NCBI RefSeq assembly: GCF_024721315.2
Contig: NZ_JANFAK020000050.1
Span: forward strand, 1 to 51,867
Length of the DNA: 51,867 nucleotides
Direction: 5' to 3'
Source of the DNA: Streptomyces sp. Isolate_45
GTDB taxonomy: Bacteria > Actinomycetota > Actinomycetes > Streptomycetales > Streptomycetaceae
Shown: piece after piece, positions 33,652-41,808 of the stretch
Position numbering within the stretch: position 1 is the first letter of the stretch
How the letters are laid out: the number at the start of each line of letters is the position of its first letter
The notes under the pieces: model-generated
Told to the model about the DNA's origin: nothing
Database searches by the model: none
Seen by the model: only the letters and a program-made list of their open reading frames with translations
Made by a program: the position numbers and the translations under genes

Positions 33652-34973
33652 ACCGGCGGGGGAAGCGTCGCCCGTAGGCGTGCCTCGAAGGCAACCGCGG
33701 CCGGCACCTCGCGGTAGGGCGCAAGCTGCTCGTAGAACTCGCGAAGGTGTCCGGTCACCCGCTCCGACGACACTGCTGCGGCGGGCACCAGCGCCTCTAT
33801 CGCCGTGTGACAGGCTTGGTCGAGCTTCCCCCGCTGGAGCTGGGTACGGGCAAGCCAGAAGGCATGGAACGCTCGGCCGCGCTGGTTCGCAGGGTCCTCG
33901 CGCGCCAGCGCGTCCGCGATCAATGGTTCGGCGATCGCCGCCTCGCCGATACGGCCGTGTGCAATGCCGGTGTCCACGATGAGCTTCGGCTCGTCGAAGT
34001 ACGTCACCCATGACGGGTCCGGGTCGCTTTCGTGGATGCGCTCGAACTGGCTGTGGGCCTCCGAGATCGCGGTGTGCGTAGCCTTCCTGTCCCCCAAGGT
34101 CGCGTGGGCGAAGGCTTCGCGCATGGCCAGCATCGCCCGCACCCTCGGCGTCGTGCCGGCACGGGTCTGGTCCTGGGCGGCAGACACCAGGGCAAGCGCG
34201 TCCGCCGGCTTGTCCTGGTAGGTCGCTTGGAGGCTCATGCAGGCCAGCACGTTCGCCATGAATGGATGGTCGTCGATCTCCCTGGCCAGTTGCAGAGATT
34301 CCGAGAAGTACGCGCGGGCCTGCTGGTACTGCCGAGCATCGAAGTATGTCCATCCGGTCAGTCGCGCCAACTCCGCCGCGACGCCGTACAGACCATGCCG
34401 TATCGGTGTCGGCCGCCTGTCCTTCAACAGCCCTTCGACGTAACGGAGCTGGCCTACGACGGCCGGGCGAAGGGTCTCTCCACCGTGCTCGTCGTCGCGT
34501 CGCCAATAGTCCTCGATCGAGGACCGGAGCGCCTGGAGGGTGGAGGGGCTCGGATTGGTTCCGGCGGCCATGGCGAGGATGCTGTCCACCTCCACCCCGG
34601 GTAAGGCAGCAAGCGGTCCGGGTCCAGCGGGCGGGTGGACCGGCTCGGGTGGCTCGCGCTCGGCCACCGCGAGCGCAGCCGGCGTTTCCCACTCCCGTCG
34701 GGAAAGCCCGAGCATGTGCCCGGGGATGCGCAAGCCGTCGGCAATTCGCTCAATCACGTCCATGTGGAGAAGCTGCCGCTGGCCCGCGATCACCTCGCCC
34801 ACCCGACTGGGCGTCAGCTCGCACTGGCGCGCGATCATGGACGGATAGATACCTGCCCGGGCCTTGACCAGACGAAAGACCCTCGCGAAGTCGCGTACGC
34901 GGCACGCGTCGATCAGCTCGGAGTCGGTGAGCAGACTTGCCGGCAGTTCCTTCGTATGACGTGACTCGGGCAT
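33621..34973 (-). CDS. XRE-family HTH regulator with TPR-like sensor domain
   Basis: A 450-residue regulator. The N-terminal HTH (about 27-90) includes FRLVKARAGIYPSMIARQCELTPSRVGEVIAGQRQL (given here in order, partly) and ERIADGLRIPGHMLGL. A Pro-rich linker is followed by ~280 residues of helical TPR-type repeats (VAAELARLTGWTYFDARQYQQARAYFSESLQLA). This WhiJ-like class is abundant in Streptomyces. The ATG at 34973 lies 57 bases from a near-perfect inverted repeat at 35030 that probably mediates autoregulation and control of the divergent small gene. The C-terminal end converges with the NUDIX gene. Confidence 0.9.
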   Translation of the reverse strand: MPESRHTKELPASLLTDSELIDACRVRDFARVFRLVKARAGIYPSMIARQCELTPSRVGEVIAGQRQLLHMDVIERIADGLRIPGHMLGLSRREWETPAALAVAEREPPEPVHPPAGPGPLAALPGVEVDSILAMAAGTNPSPSTLQALRSSIEDYWRRDDEHGGETLRPAVVGQLRYVEGLLKDRRPTPIRHGLYGVAAELARLTGWTYFDARQYQQARAYFSESLQLAREIDDHPFMANVLACMSLQATYQDKPADALALVSAAQDQTRAGTTPRVRAMLAMREAFAHATLGDRKATHTAISEAHSQFERIHESDPDPSWVTYFDEPKLIVDTGIAHGRIGEAAIAEPLIADALAREDPANQRGRAFHAFWLARTQLQRGKLDQACHTAIEALVPAAAVSSERVTGHLREFYEQLAPYREVPAAVAFEARLRATLPPPVQRTPSSIRT

Positions 34974-35029
34974 CGGACATGCTCCGGAGGAAGGCTACGG
35001 ATCGCTGCGGGGTTTCAACGGACCGTGAT

Positions 35030-35048
35030 GTTACCCAAGTTGGGTAAC
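35030..35048. promoter_or_regulatory. Perfect inverted-repeat operator GTTACCCAA-G-TTGGGTAAC
   Basis: Two exact 9-base arms around a single central G lie between the divergent XRE/TPR regulator (start 34973) and the small Cys-pair protein gene (start 35096). Symmetry, location and length all fit a homodimeric HTH operator for the regulator. Confidence 0.65.
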
Positions 35049-35095
35049 CCGCTGGGCCTTTCTGCCTCATCGTCCTGATCGCGATCCTTCTGCAC

Positions 35096-35395
35096 ATGGC
35101 GAAGCGACCGAGGATGACTGCCTTGCATGATGCGGCAGGCACTCCTGACACAGAGCGAATGGCCCTCAGTGGAACGTCTGACCTGGGCAGAGAGCCCCGC
35201 GTCCTGATGAGCATCCGGGTGTCGCGGGACTCGGGCCGGACGTGGTCGCCGGGCATGCGGGTCCTGGAAGGCGACCCGTTCGACATCCTCTCCAATCCGG
35301 GCCGCTACCCCCCGTGCGAGTGCCCCCGCTGTGGCGGTAAGTCGTCGGCGGCACGTGCCCTTCGCCTGGCGCCCATCGAACCGGGGGCGGCGTAG
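35096..35395 (+). CDS. Small protein with CxCxxC motif
   Basis: A 99-residue (or 62-residue, from ATG 35207) hydrophilic protein. The C-terminal part MSIRVSRDSGRTWSPGMRVLEG then YPPCECPRCGGKS contains a CxCxxC cluster likely to bind zinc or another metal. Similar short proteins accompany XRE/TPR regulators in streptomycetes, though I know no function. No obvious ribosome-binding site precedes either start. It is the first gene downstream of the palindrome and may head a transcript that continues through the small membrane protein and the acidic peptide. Confidence 0.6.
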   Translation: MAKRPRMTALHDAAGTPDTERMALSGTSDLGREPRVLMSIRVSRDSGRTWSPGMRVLEGDPFDILSNPGRYPPCECPRCGGKSSAARALRLAPIEPGAA

Positions 35396-35411
35396 TGGCC
35401 GCGTTCCGCGG

Positions 35412-35555
35412 TTGAACGCTCCCTTAGAGGGGGAGCCCCGGGCACGTGGTCGAGCACGGCGGGGCTGGCGCCAACAGCTTGCCGTACTCCTCTACGCCGC
35501 TGCCGTCACCGTCTTGGTGGTCGCCCTGGCCGTCGCCGGTGAGCCCAGCCGCTGA
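35412..35555 (+). CDS. Possible 47-residue single-helix membrane protein
   Basis: From a TTG at 35412 the frame gives a short Arg-rich segment (RARGRARRGWRQQ) then one hydrophobic helix (LAVLLYAAAVTVLVVALAVAG) ending EPSR. The positive-inside arrangement and lone transmembrane helix look genuine, but there is no ATG/GTG start and no strong ribosome-binding site. It lies in the gap between the CxCxxC protein and the acidic peptide; the remaining bases to 35711 show nothing else. Could be non-coding. Confidence 0.35.
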   Translation: MNAPLEGEPRARGRARRGWRQQLAVLLYAAAVTVLVVALAVAGEPSR

Positions 35556-35711
35556 CCGTCAACCAGCCCCGGAAGCGCCGTTCGTTCGAGCCGTGGCCTC
35601 GCGCCACCCTCCATCTCCTCACTGCTCCGCATAGCGGGGCTGGTGAGGCATGCCCCATAGGGGCCGGGCCGGCACCCGTCGGCCTTGGACTTCCACGAAA
35701 TGGAGACACGT

Positions 35712-35867
35712 ATGGCAGCACAGAAGGAAGACCTGCTGATCGGCGTCGAGAGCCTGATCAAGGTCCAGGACCGCTTCACCGCCGCGGCGGCCGAGTCCGA
35801 CTCCACGGGCACCTCCGCGGGCGACGACGGCGAGAACCGCGACGGCCTGAACCTCCCGCAGGAGTAG
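35712..35867 (+). CDS. Acidic 51-residue peptide, candidate RiPP-type precursor
   Basis: MAAQKEDLLIGVESLIKVQ begins a 51-residue peptide with an amphipathic helix (LLIGVESLIKVQDRF), an Ala/Ser/Thr/Asp-rich middle (TAAAAESDSTGTS) and an acidic, Asn-containing C-terminus ending in DGLNLPQE. The ATG at 35712 is preceded by GGAG (35702-35705), 6 bases away. A hairpin (35894-35925) and then a JmjC/cupin gene follow, the usual order precursor-attenuator-tailoring enzyme of ribosomal peptide clusters. It has no Cys and no double-Gly site. Whether it is processed is unknown; it could equally be a small regulatory protein. Confidence 0.55.
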   Translation: MAAQKEDLLIGVESLIKVQDRFTAAAAESDSTGTSAGDDGENRDGLNLPQE

Positions 35868-35893
35868 CGCCACCAGCACACCGCAGCACCAAC

Positions 35894-35925
35894 CCGGGGG
35901 CCCGTCATTCATGGCTGGCCCCCGG
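35894..35925 (+). terminator. Hairpin between acidic peptide and JmjC gene
   Basis: CCGGGGGCC and GGCCCCCGG are perfect 9-base arms around a 14-base loop, 26 bases after the peptide stop and 33 bases before the JmjC start. It resembles the partial terminators that raise precursor-to-enzyme ratios in peptide operons. Confidence 0.6.
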
Positions 35926-35958
35926 TCTTCACCCCCATGACGTCGACTGGAGAAAGAC

Positions 35959-36501
35959 GTGGACCACCACTTCGTCACCGCAATGGAGAAGGCCCTCGGC
36001 TGGGACGGCCCCGGCGCACTCGGAGCCGCTTTCGCCCGGGGAACGATCAAGGATCTCGATCTGCTCGATCGCTTGCTCAACCCCAGGAAGCTGCTGGACC
36101 TGGTGATGCGCCGCAGCGTCACCACGCCCCAGTTCCGGATCTTCCAGGACGGGGCCGAACTGCACCCCGGCCGCTACATCCAGCCCTCCGTCACCCGGAG
36201 GGGACAGGCCATCCCCATGGCCGACATGCGCCGCGTCGGCGGGCTGATGCGCGAGGGCTGCACCATGGTCCTGGACGAGGTCGACTTCTTCGACCCGGCC
36301 ATGGAAGCCACCTGCCGCGCACTCCAGTGGTGGGCCCGCGAGCTGGTGCAGGTGAACGCCTACCTGACCACCCAGGACGCCAGCGGCTTCAAGCTCCACT
36401 GGGACGACCACGACACCCTGATGGCCACTGCCTGGCCGCCGGGGTCGCCGAGGCTCAATCCGGGTGACGCCAGCATGCGGTGGGCTCTACTCTCGCGAAG
36501 C
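35959..36501 (+). pseudogene. JmjC/cupin-8 oxygenase, N-terminal fragment fused into a methyltransferase ORF
   Basis: GTG at 35959 (GGAGAA upstream) opens about 160 residues typical of JmjC-type cupins: FRIFQDGAELHPGRYI, a long helix region, and the iron-binding DASGFKLHWDDHDTLM with HxD. Right after this the normal family sequence (distal His strand and C-terminal dimerisation part) is missing; instead the frame reads MATAWPPGSPRLNPGDASM and continues in frame into the methyltransferase at 36502. Without the third metal ligand the oxygenase should be dead. This is probably a deletion fusion. The full ORF 35959-37305 would give a 448-residue chimera if expressed. Confidence 0.6.
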
Positions 36502-37305
36502 ATGACGAGCATGGATCCCCGTATCGCGGCCTACTACAGCGAGTACGACGAGGCGGCACGCCTGAATTCCACAGCGACGGGCCGTCTGGAATTCGAGCGC
36601 ACGCGGGAGCTGTTACGGAAATACCTGCCTCCACCGCCTGGCCGTGTACTGGACGTCGGCGGAGGCCCGGGTACCCACGCCCGGTGGCTGGTCGAGGAGG
36701 GCTACGAGGTCCACCTGGTGGACCCCGTTCCGAAGCATGTGGAGCAGGCCCGGGAACGTGCGCCAGGATGCGTGGCCACCCAAGGGGATGCGCGCCAGCT
36801 GGACTTCTCGAACAGCAGTTTCGATGCGGTGCTGCTCCTGGGTCCGCTATACCACTTGGCGGAGCGCGAGGACCGGCTGACGGCGTTGCGGGAGGCCCAA
36901 CGGGTTGCTGTGCAGGGCGGCGTCGTGGCGGTTGCAGGAATCTCCCGGTACTCCCTGATGCAGGACTACACCGTCAGTGCCGGCCTGTCCCCGGAGCTGC
37001 TGGCCGGCGAGGTCTCGCAGGTGGTTCGTACGGGTTCCTACGATGGCAGCAGGGGGTTCACGGTGGTGCACTTCCACAACGCTGCCGAACTGGCCGAGGA
37101 GGTCAGCGCAGTGGGTCTGAGTGGTGTGCGCGTGCACGGGATCGAGGGCCCGGGGTGGGCGTACGTCGTCGCGGCCGGTCGTTGTGCCGGCCAGGAAGAG
37201 GCGGGAGCGCTGGTTGCGGATGCGATAGCGACGGCCCGCCTTGCCGACGAGCATGGCGTGTTCCACGATGCGTCGGCGCACATTCTTGTTGTTGGCTCGG
37301 TCTGA
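36502..37305 (+). CDS. Class I SAM-dependent methyltransferase
   Basis: A 267-residue methyltransferase complete in itself: RVLDVGGGPGTHARWL (motif I), VHLVDPVPKHVEQA, GDARQLDF and DAVLLLGPLYHL. The C-terminal DASAHILVVGSV ends the family normally. ATG at 36502 is taken as the true start: TACTCT at 36488-36493 lies eight bases upstream and could be a -10 for a leaderless transcript, although the same frame is open from the truncated JmjC gene. Similar enzymes act on small metabolites or peptides; substrate unknown. Confidence 0.82.
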   Translation: MTSMDPRIAAYYSEYDEAARLNSTATGRLEFERTRELLRKYLPPPPGRVLDVGGGPGTHARWLVEEGYEVHLVDPVPKHVEQARERAPGCVATQGDARQLDFSNSSFDAVLLLGPLYHLAEREDRLTALREAQRVAVQGGVVAVAGISRYSLMQDYTVSAGLSPELLAGEVSQVVRTGSYDGSRGFTVVHFHNAAELAEEVSAVGLSGVRVHGIEGPGWAYVVAAGRCAGQEEAGALVADAIATARLADEHGVFHDASAHILVVGSV

Positions 37306-37350
37306 TCTGCCCGTTTCCTTTGAGGACTTGCGCGTGAGCTCTATAGCCGC

Positions 37351-37988
37351 TTGCATAGCGGTCGAAGCGAGGCCACGGGTTCGCTCTTCCGCGCGGTCAC
37401 GCACTGCCTCCTGGCCACCGGACGCTTCACGGCAGCGATCCAGCTGGTGAACACGCGGCAGCAGTCATGCAGCCCGAACTGGGCGACGCGAGCGACGAGT
37501 ACCTATCGGTGTACGGCACGCTGTTCCTCACCGGGGCGATGGCCGCCGCCCGGGCAGAGGACCGGTCGACTACGCAGACCTTCCTCCGTGAGGCTGATGA
37601 GACCGCGCAGCGACTCGCTGCCGACGCCAACCACCTGTGGACGGCCTTCGGTCCGACCAACGTGGCCATTCATTGCGTAGCCGCCGCCGGCGAACTCGGC
37701 GACATTCAGATCGCCGCGGACCTTGGCCCGCGAATCGATACCAGCGGTATGCCATTGGAACGGCGTGCGCGGCACAGCCTCGAAGTCGCCAGGGCGCTGA
37801 GTGCATGGAACCGAACCGACGAAGCCCTGGCGGTCCTGCTGGAAGCCGAACAGGTCGCCCCCGAGCAGGTCCGCCACCACTACATGAGCCGAGAACTGGT
37901 CATCGGCTGGATACGGGGTACCAGGGGCCGGCCGTCCCATCCCGTGGCAGACCTAGCCCGAAGGCTCCGCATCGTGGCAGGCGGCTAG
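37351..37988 (+). pseudogene. XRE/TPR regulator, C-terminal remnant with frameshift
   Basis: The frame from 37467 encodes the characteristic C-terminal half of streptomycete XRE/TPR regulators: YLSVYGTLFLTGAMAAARAED, NHLWTAFGPTNVAIHCVAAAGELGD, RHSLEVARALSAWNRTDEALAVLLEAEQVAPEQVRHHYMSRELV (in order, shortened). The preceding piece, LFRAVTHCLLATGRFTAAIQLVNTRQQ, is in another frame, consistent with loss of one base near 37465. The HTH half is absent. Hence a truncated, frameshifted copy; it directly precedes a NUDIX gene, echoing the intact XRE/NUDIX pair at 33-35 kb. Confidence 0.75.
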
Positions 37989-37998
37989 AGTCCAATCC

Positions 37999-38481
37999 GT
38001 GAGCGAGAACGAGCGTGAAGCGAAGATGGCCCACCCCCGCATGGCGGCCGGCGCTCTCTTCTTTGACGAAGCTGATCGAGTCCTCCTCGTCGAGCCGTCG
38101 TACAAGGACTATCGAGACATTCCCGGTGGATACGTCGAACACGGCGAGTCGCCCCGACAAGCCTGTGTTCGCGAAGTCCAGGAGGAGCTGGGCATCAAGC
38201 CCCACATCGGCCGCCACCTCGTCATCGACTGGGCGCCGAACCCGGGAGAGGGAGACAAGGTCCTCTACCTCTTCGATGGCGGCCGCCTCGACGCAGACCA
38301 CCGCCAACAGATCGCACTGCAAGCAGGTGAGCTCCGCGGCTACGACTTCCACCACGCCGAACAGGTGCCAGAACTCACCATCCCCCGACTCGCGCGTCGA
38401 ATTGCCGCTGGCATCCAGGCTCGAACGAACGGCCTGACCGCCTACCTGGAACACGGGCAGCCGCCGGAAACAGGGGCCTGA
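37999..38481 (+). CDS. NUDIX hydrolase
   Basis: A 160-residue NUDIX hydrolase. Nudix box GGYVEHGESPRQACVREVQEELGI is complete. The N-terminus MAAGALFFDEADRVLLVEPSYKDYRDIPGG is typical of MutT-like proteins; substrate unknown. A GTG at 37999, 10 bases after the frameshifted XRE stop, gives the start; an ATG at 38026 is possible. In streptomycetes such NUDIX genes usually follow an XRE/TPR regulator, and here the partner has decayed. Confidence 0.9.
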   Translation: MSENEREAKMAHPRMAAGALFFDEADRVLLVEPSYKDYRDIPGGYVEHGESPRQACVREVQEELGIKPHIGRHLVIDWAPNPGEGDKVLYLFDGGRLDADHRQQIALQAGELRGYDFHHAEQVPELTIPRLARRIAAGIQARTNGLTAYLEHGQPPETGA

Positions 38482-38575
38482 CCACATCTGTGCTTCAGGT
38501 CGCTGGCCAGTGGTTCCCACCCGCGATCAGTACAAGGGAGCAATCGACACCAGCATGGCCCTATGCAGTGCTCGG

Positions 38576-39148
38576 CTATCGGTCGAGGTCGGTCCAGATG
38601 GCGAAGGCCCGACCGGCTTCCTCCTGTAGCTGAGCGAGTTTGGGGAACTCGTCGTCGATCATCTCCCAGTCGCAGATCGAGCAGCCGTCGATGAGCGCGG
38701 TCCAGGCGGTGACGAAGTGTTCAAGGCACTGGCGGATGTGTTGCTGGTAGGCGAGTACGTGACGGCCTTGGCGTTCGTAGCGTTCGGCCTCGATCTTGGC
38801 TTGGTTCTCGGGCATGCGTCGCACGAACGCGGAGGGGATGGGCTGAGGGCCGCGATCCGGATTGAGGACCTCGATACCGCGGTGGTGCAGCCCTGTGGTC
38901 TGGAGGATCAAGCTCTTGAAGTCGTTGCTGTTGGCGGTGGCGGCCTCGCGTGCGAATGCCTCCATGATCCAATCCCAGTCGGCCGCGCGTCGCGGCTCCG
39001 GGCCGTGCCAGGGTGTCATGCGCGCATGGAGAGCGCGTACTTCGTCGCCGGTCCTGCGTAGTCGGGAGAGCAGGTGCTCCCAGTTGCTGATCAGGCTATC
39101 GACGCTGTCGCGGTCGCCCTCTTCTTCGCCTACGTGACCGATGCTCAT
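38576..39148 (-). CDS. Hypothetical protein, accessory region
   Basis: A 190-residue hydrophilic, mostly helical protein: SLISNWEHLLSRLRRTGDEVRALHARMTPWHGPEPRRA (shortened), then IMEAFAREAATANS, TGLHHRGIEVLNP and a helical C-terminus with ALIDGCSICDWEMIDDEFPKLAQL. The start MSIGHVGEEEGDRDS at 39148 was chosen because longer readings run into the palindrome. I do not recognise the family. It is less biased in codon use than the core genes, in keeping with a mobile origin. Confidence 0.65.
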   Translation of the reverse strand: MSIGHVGEEEGDRDSVDSLISNWEHLLSRLRRTGDEVRALHARMTPWHGPEPRRAADWDWIMEAFAREAATANSNDFKSLILQTTGLHHRGIEVLNPDRGPQPIPSAFVRRMPENQAKIEAERYERQGRHVLAYQQHIRQCLEHFVTAWTALIDGCSICDWEMIDDEFPKLAQLQEEAGRAFAIWTDLDR

Positions 39149-39247
39149 GATCGAATCCCCCTGCTCGGCTGCTCCGATGGACTGGAAGCGTAATGGGCGT
39201 GCGTTGCGCGGGCGCATGATTCCGCGCGCAGGTCCCACCCGAAGTTT

Positions 39248-39262
39248 GTTGACACTGTCAAC
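39248..39262. promoter_or_regulatory. Perfect palindrome GTTGACACTGTCAAC
   Basis: A 15-bp site with exact 7-base arms around one central base, between the hypothetical gene (start 39148, minus strand) and the peptidase remnant. It includes a TTGACA hexamer that could be a -35 element on either strand. Candidate operator. Confidence 0.45.
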
Positions 39263-39278
39263 GGAATGTAACTTGATC

Positions 39279-39698
39279 TTCCCCGAGACATACAAGGTGG
39301 GAGCCGCACTCTCAGGCTCGCACGACGCCCGCCACTTCAACGCCGGCTTCGTGGAGACCTACGACGGCGCGGACAACCCCGAGGCCTGGGGCCGCACTTC
39401 CAGCATCGACCTCGCCGACCGACTGGCCGGCAAGCTGCTCCTGATCCACGGCGACATGGACGACCAGGTCCACCCGGACCAGACCCTCCGCCTGGCCGAC
39501 CGGCTCATCGCCGCCGGCAAGGACTTCGAGCTGCTCATCGTGCCCGGCGCCGAGCACACGTTCATCGACCACTTGGCCTATGTCCGTACACGCTGCTGGG
39601 ACTTCCTGGTCCGCGAGCTGCTGGGCACCCAGCCTCCTGCCTACCGCCCTGCTCCCATCGCCATCGGCCCCGAGCTGCTCGCCGAGCTGTTCGCCTGA
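39279..39698 (+). pseudogene. Peptidase S9 (prolyl oligopeptidase-like), C-terminal fragment
   Basis: About 140 residues of an S9 peptidase: FPETYKVGAALSGSHDARHF, then LLLIHGDMDDQVHPDQTLRLADRL with the catalytic Asp, and VPGAEHTFID with the catalytic His. The Ser nucleophile elbow and the beta-propeller are missing because the similarity starts abruptly at about 39279. In-frame upstream codons to 39141 are unrelated. It cannot be active alone; a remnant of a gene of more than 600 codons. Confidence 0.75.
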
Positions 39699-39857
39699 GC
39701 CTGAGCCTGCGTCGGCGACATCGGTCCTGTTTGTGTGACGCAGGTCACACGATCGGGGCCGATGGGTTCGGGTCTCCGTCACGGTCTTACATGCAACGAG
39801 ATTCCAACGCCGCAGGCCCGGCCCCCGGGTGGGTGCGGCACATGAGGAAGGCATGCC

Positions 39858-40541
39858 ATGACCGACACGATCAGCGCCTCCGCCACCGCCCCCGCCACCG
39901 CCCCCGCCTCCGCTTCCACCACTGCGGGGTCCGACTCCTCGGCGCGGGTGCTGCTGAAGGGCGCAGCGGTGGCGGGGCCGCTGTTCCTGGGCGCGGGGAT
40001 CGCCCAGGGCCTGACGCGTGAGGGCTTCGACTTCACGCGCAACGCCATCAGCCAACTGAGCCTCGGCGACCTGGGCTGGATCCAGATCACCAACTTCTTC
40101 GTCGCCGGCGCCCTGCTGATCGCCGGTGCGGTCGGTATGCGGCGATCGGTGCCCGAGGGTCCCGCCCACCGCGCGGCGCCGTGGCTGGTCGGGGTGTTCG
40201 GGGCGTCCTTCCTGGTCAGCGGCGTGTTCTCGGCCGACCCCGGGGCCGGTTTCCCGGCCGGTACGCCGGACTCCGCGACCGCCGCGCTGAGCGTGCACGG
40301 CGCGATCCACATGGCCTGCGGCATGATCGGCTACCTCGCGCTGTGCGCCGCCTTCCTGCTCCTGTCCCGCCGCTTCGCCGCCGAGGGGCAGCCGGGGTGG
40401 GCGGTCGCCTGCCGCCTGCTCCCGGTGGGCGTCCTCGCCGGGTTCGTCGGATCCGGTGCCTCCGTACTGTCCTTCACGGCGGGGGCGGCACTCGGCCTGG
40501 CCGGACTCGCCGCGGTGACAGCCCGGCTGGCGCGCCTCTAG
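39858..40541 (+). CDS. DUF998 membrane protein
   Basis: A 227-residue integral membrane protein with a Thr/Ala-rich N-tail (TATAPATAPASAS) and about six hydrophobic helices. REGFDFTRNAISQLSLGDLGWIQ is the typical DUF998 loop after helix 1, and HGAIHMACGMIGYLALCAAF another conserved stretch. No enzyme motif is visible. The ATG at 39858 lies 14 bases after AGGAAGGC. The gene is followed on the same strand by a broken DUF4287 gene. Confidence 0.85.
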   Translation: MTDTISASATAPATAPASASTTAGSDSSARVLLKGAAVAGPLFLGAGIAQGLTREGFDFTRNAISQLSLGDLGWIQITNFFVAGALLIAGAVGMRRSVPEGPAHRAAPWLVGVFGASFLVSGVFSADPGAGFPAGTPDSATAALSVHGAIHMACGMIGYLALCAAFLLLSRRFAAEGQPGWAVACRLLPVGVLAGFVGSGASVLSFTAGAALGLAGLAAVTARLARL

Positions 40542-40605
40542 CCGTACCGGAACTCACGCACTCGAACACTCACGCACACCGGAACGAACGAAAGGCACGG
40601 ACGAC

Positions 40606-40814
40606 ATGTCGGACTCACTGCAGGTGCCGCGTACTTCCCCTCGATCGAGAAGAAGTACGGCCGTCCGATCGCGGAATGGAAGGACCTGATCCGGACCTCC
40701 CCCCTGACGAAGCACATGGAACTCGTCTCGTGGCTCAAGTCCGAGCACGGCCTGGGGCACGGCCACGCCAACGCCCTGGTCGCCCACACCCTCGCGAAGG
40801 ACAGCGCGAAGTAG
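40606..40814 (+). pseudogene. DUF4287 protein, frameshifted
   Basis: ATG at 40606 reads MSDSLQ and then goes out of frame. The next frame gives YFPSIEKKYGRPIAEWKDLI, then LTKHMELVSWLKSEHGLGHGHANALVAHTLAK, which is the complete DUF4287 body ending at the TAG at 40812. There is no alternative start in the body frame, so a 1-base net loss (or equivalent) near 40620 has separated the start from the domain. DUF4287 proteins are short DNA-binding-like proteins of unknown role. Confidence 0.75.
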
Positions 40815-40849
40815 TCCACACAAGCCGCCACTGAGCGTTCACGCTCATG

Positions 40850-40902
40850 CCATTGCAATGGCTGACGGTCATGTTGCATTTAGCGGCGGGTCCATTGCAA
40901 TG
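40850..40902. promoter_or_regulatory. Paired CATTGCAATG palindromes
   Basis: CCATTGCAATGG (40850-40861) and CCATTGCAATG (40892-40902) share a perfect 10-bp palindrome. The centres lie 42 bases apart, exactly four helical turns. They precede the RibD/DHFR-like gene by about 200 bases in an otherwise empty 286-base gap. Spacing on one face of the helix suggests cooperative regulator binding. Confidence 0.5.
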
Positions 40903-41100
40903 ATATTGGTCAAGTGGCCTGCATCGATGCAAGGGTTGATGGTTCCACCGGTTGCTGAATCGCTGAACGCAACCTAGCTTCTGTTCTGTCGCGACGACAA
41001 GGATTCCAGCGGTATGGAGCCCGACATGCGCCTCCAAGCCGTCGGTACCGCCGCGGTCCATCCCATCTGAACCCAACAAATCAGGAAGCGAGACACCCCC

Positions 41101-41697
41101 ATGCGCATTGCGATTGGTGAATTCATCAGCTTGGACGGCGTCGTTCAGGCCCCGGGGCACCCGGACGAGGACACCGACGGCGGTTTCGCCCACGGTGGCT
41201 GGAGCCACCCGTTCTTCGACCCGGAGGTGATGGGTGGCGCTCTGACCGAGTGGCAGACCAGCACCGAGGCCCTGCTGTTCGGACGCCGCACCTGGCAGAC
41301 CATGGCGGCGGCGTGGCCGGACCGGGCCGGCGACCCGTTCGCCGACCACATGAACAGCGTCACCAAGTACGTCGTGTCCAGCACCCTCGGCGAAGACGAG
41401 CTGACGTGGAACAACACCACACGCATCCCCGGCGACCAAGCGCTGGACCAGATCAAGAAGCTGCGCGAAGCCGAAGGCCGTGACCTGGTGGTCATGGGCA
41501 GCGCGTCCCTAACCCGAACCCTGCTGGCCGAGGGACTGGTCGACGAGCTTCGGCTCATGATCCTGCCAGTGCTCGTCGGTGGCGGTAAGACGATCTACCC
41601 GGCCGACGGTCACCTCCGCACGTTCGAACTGGTCTCCACGGTCGTCAGCGGCACCGGAGTGCACGTGTGCACCTACCGGCCGATGGCCGGGGCGTAG
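41101..41697 (+). CDS. Dihydrofolate reductase/RibD C-terminal-domain protein
   Basis: A 198-residue reductase of the RibD_C/DHFR-like family. MRIAIGEFISLDGVVQAPG opens the Rossmann-like core, and LLFGRRTWQTMAAAWP, KYVVSST and LVVMGSASLTRTLL (NADPH binding) are characteristic, followed by LMILPVLVGGGKTIYP. These small stand-alone proteins are common in actinomycetes; physiological substrate unknown. AGGAAG lies 14 bases upstream of the ATG. The paired CATTGCAATG palindromes lie ahead of it, and the SDR/TetR pair follows. Confidence 0.9.
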   Translation: MRIAIGEFISLDGVVQAPGHPDEDTDGGFAHGGWSHPFFDPEVMGGALTEWQTSTEALLFGRRTWQTMAAAWPDRAGDPFADHMNSVTKYVVSSTLGEDELTWNNTTRIPGDQALDQIKKLREAEGRDLVVMGSASLTRTLLAEGLVDELRLMILPVLVGGGKTIYPADGHLRTFELVSTVVSGTGVHVCTYRPMAGA

Positions 41698-41808
41698 TCG
41701 GCAGGTGGGCCAATGCCGAACAGGCGGGAGACGTTCGGGTCTTCGCCTCCGTGGGCATCCGGTCCCGCCGGCGCGGTGGCGCACTATCAGGGCCATCCGG
41801 CAGCTGGG

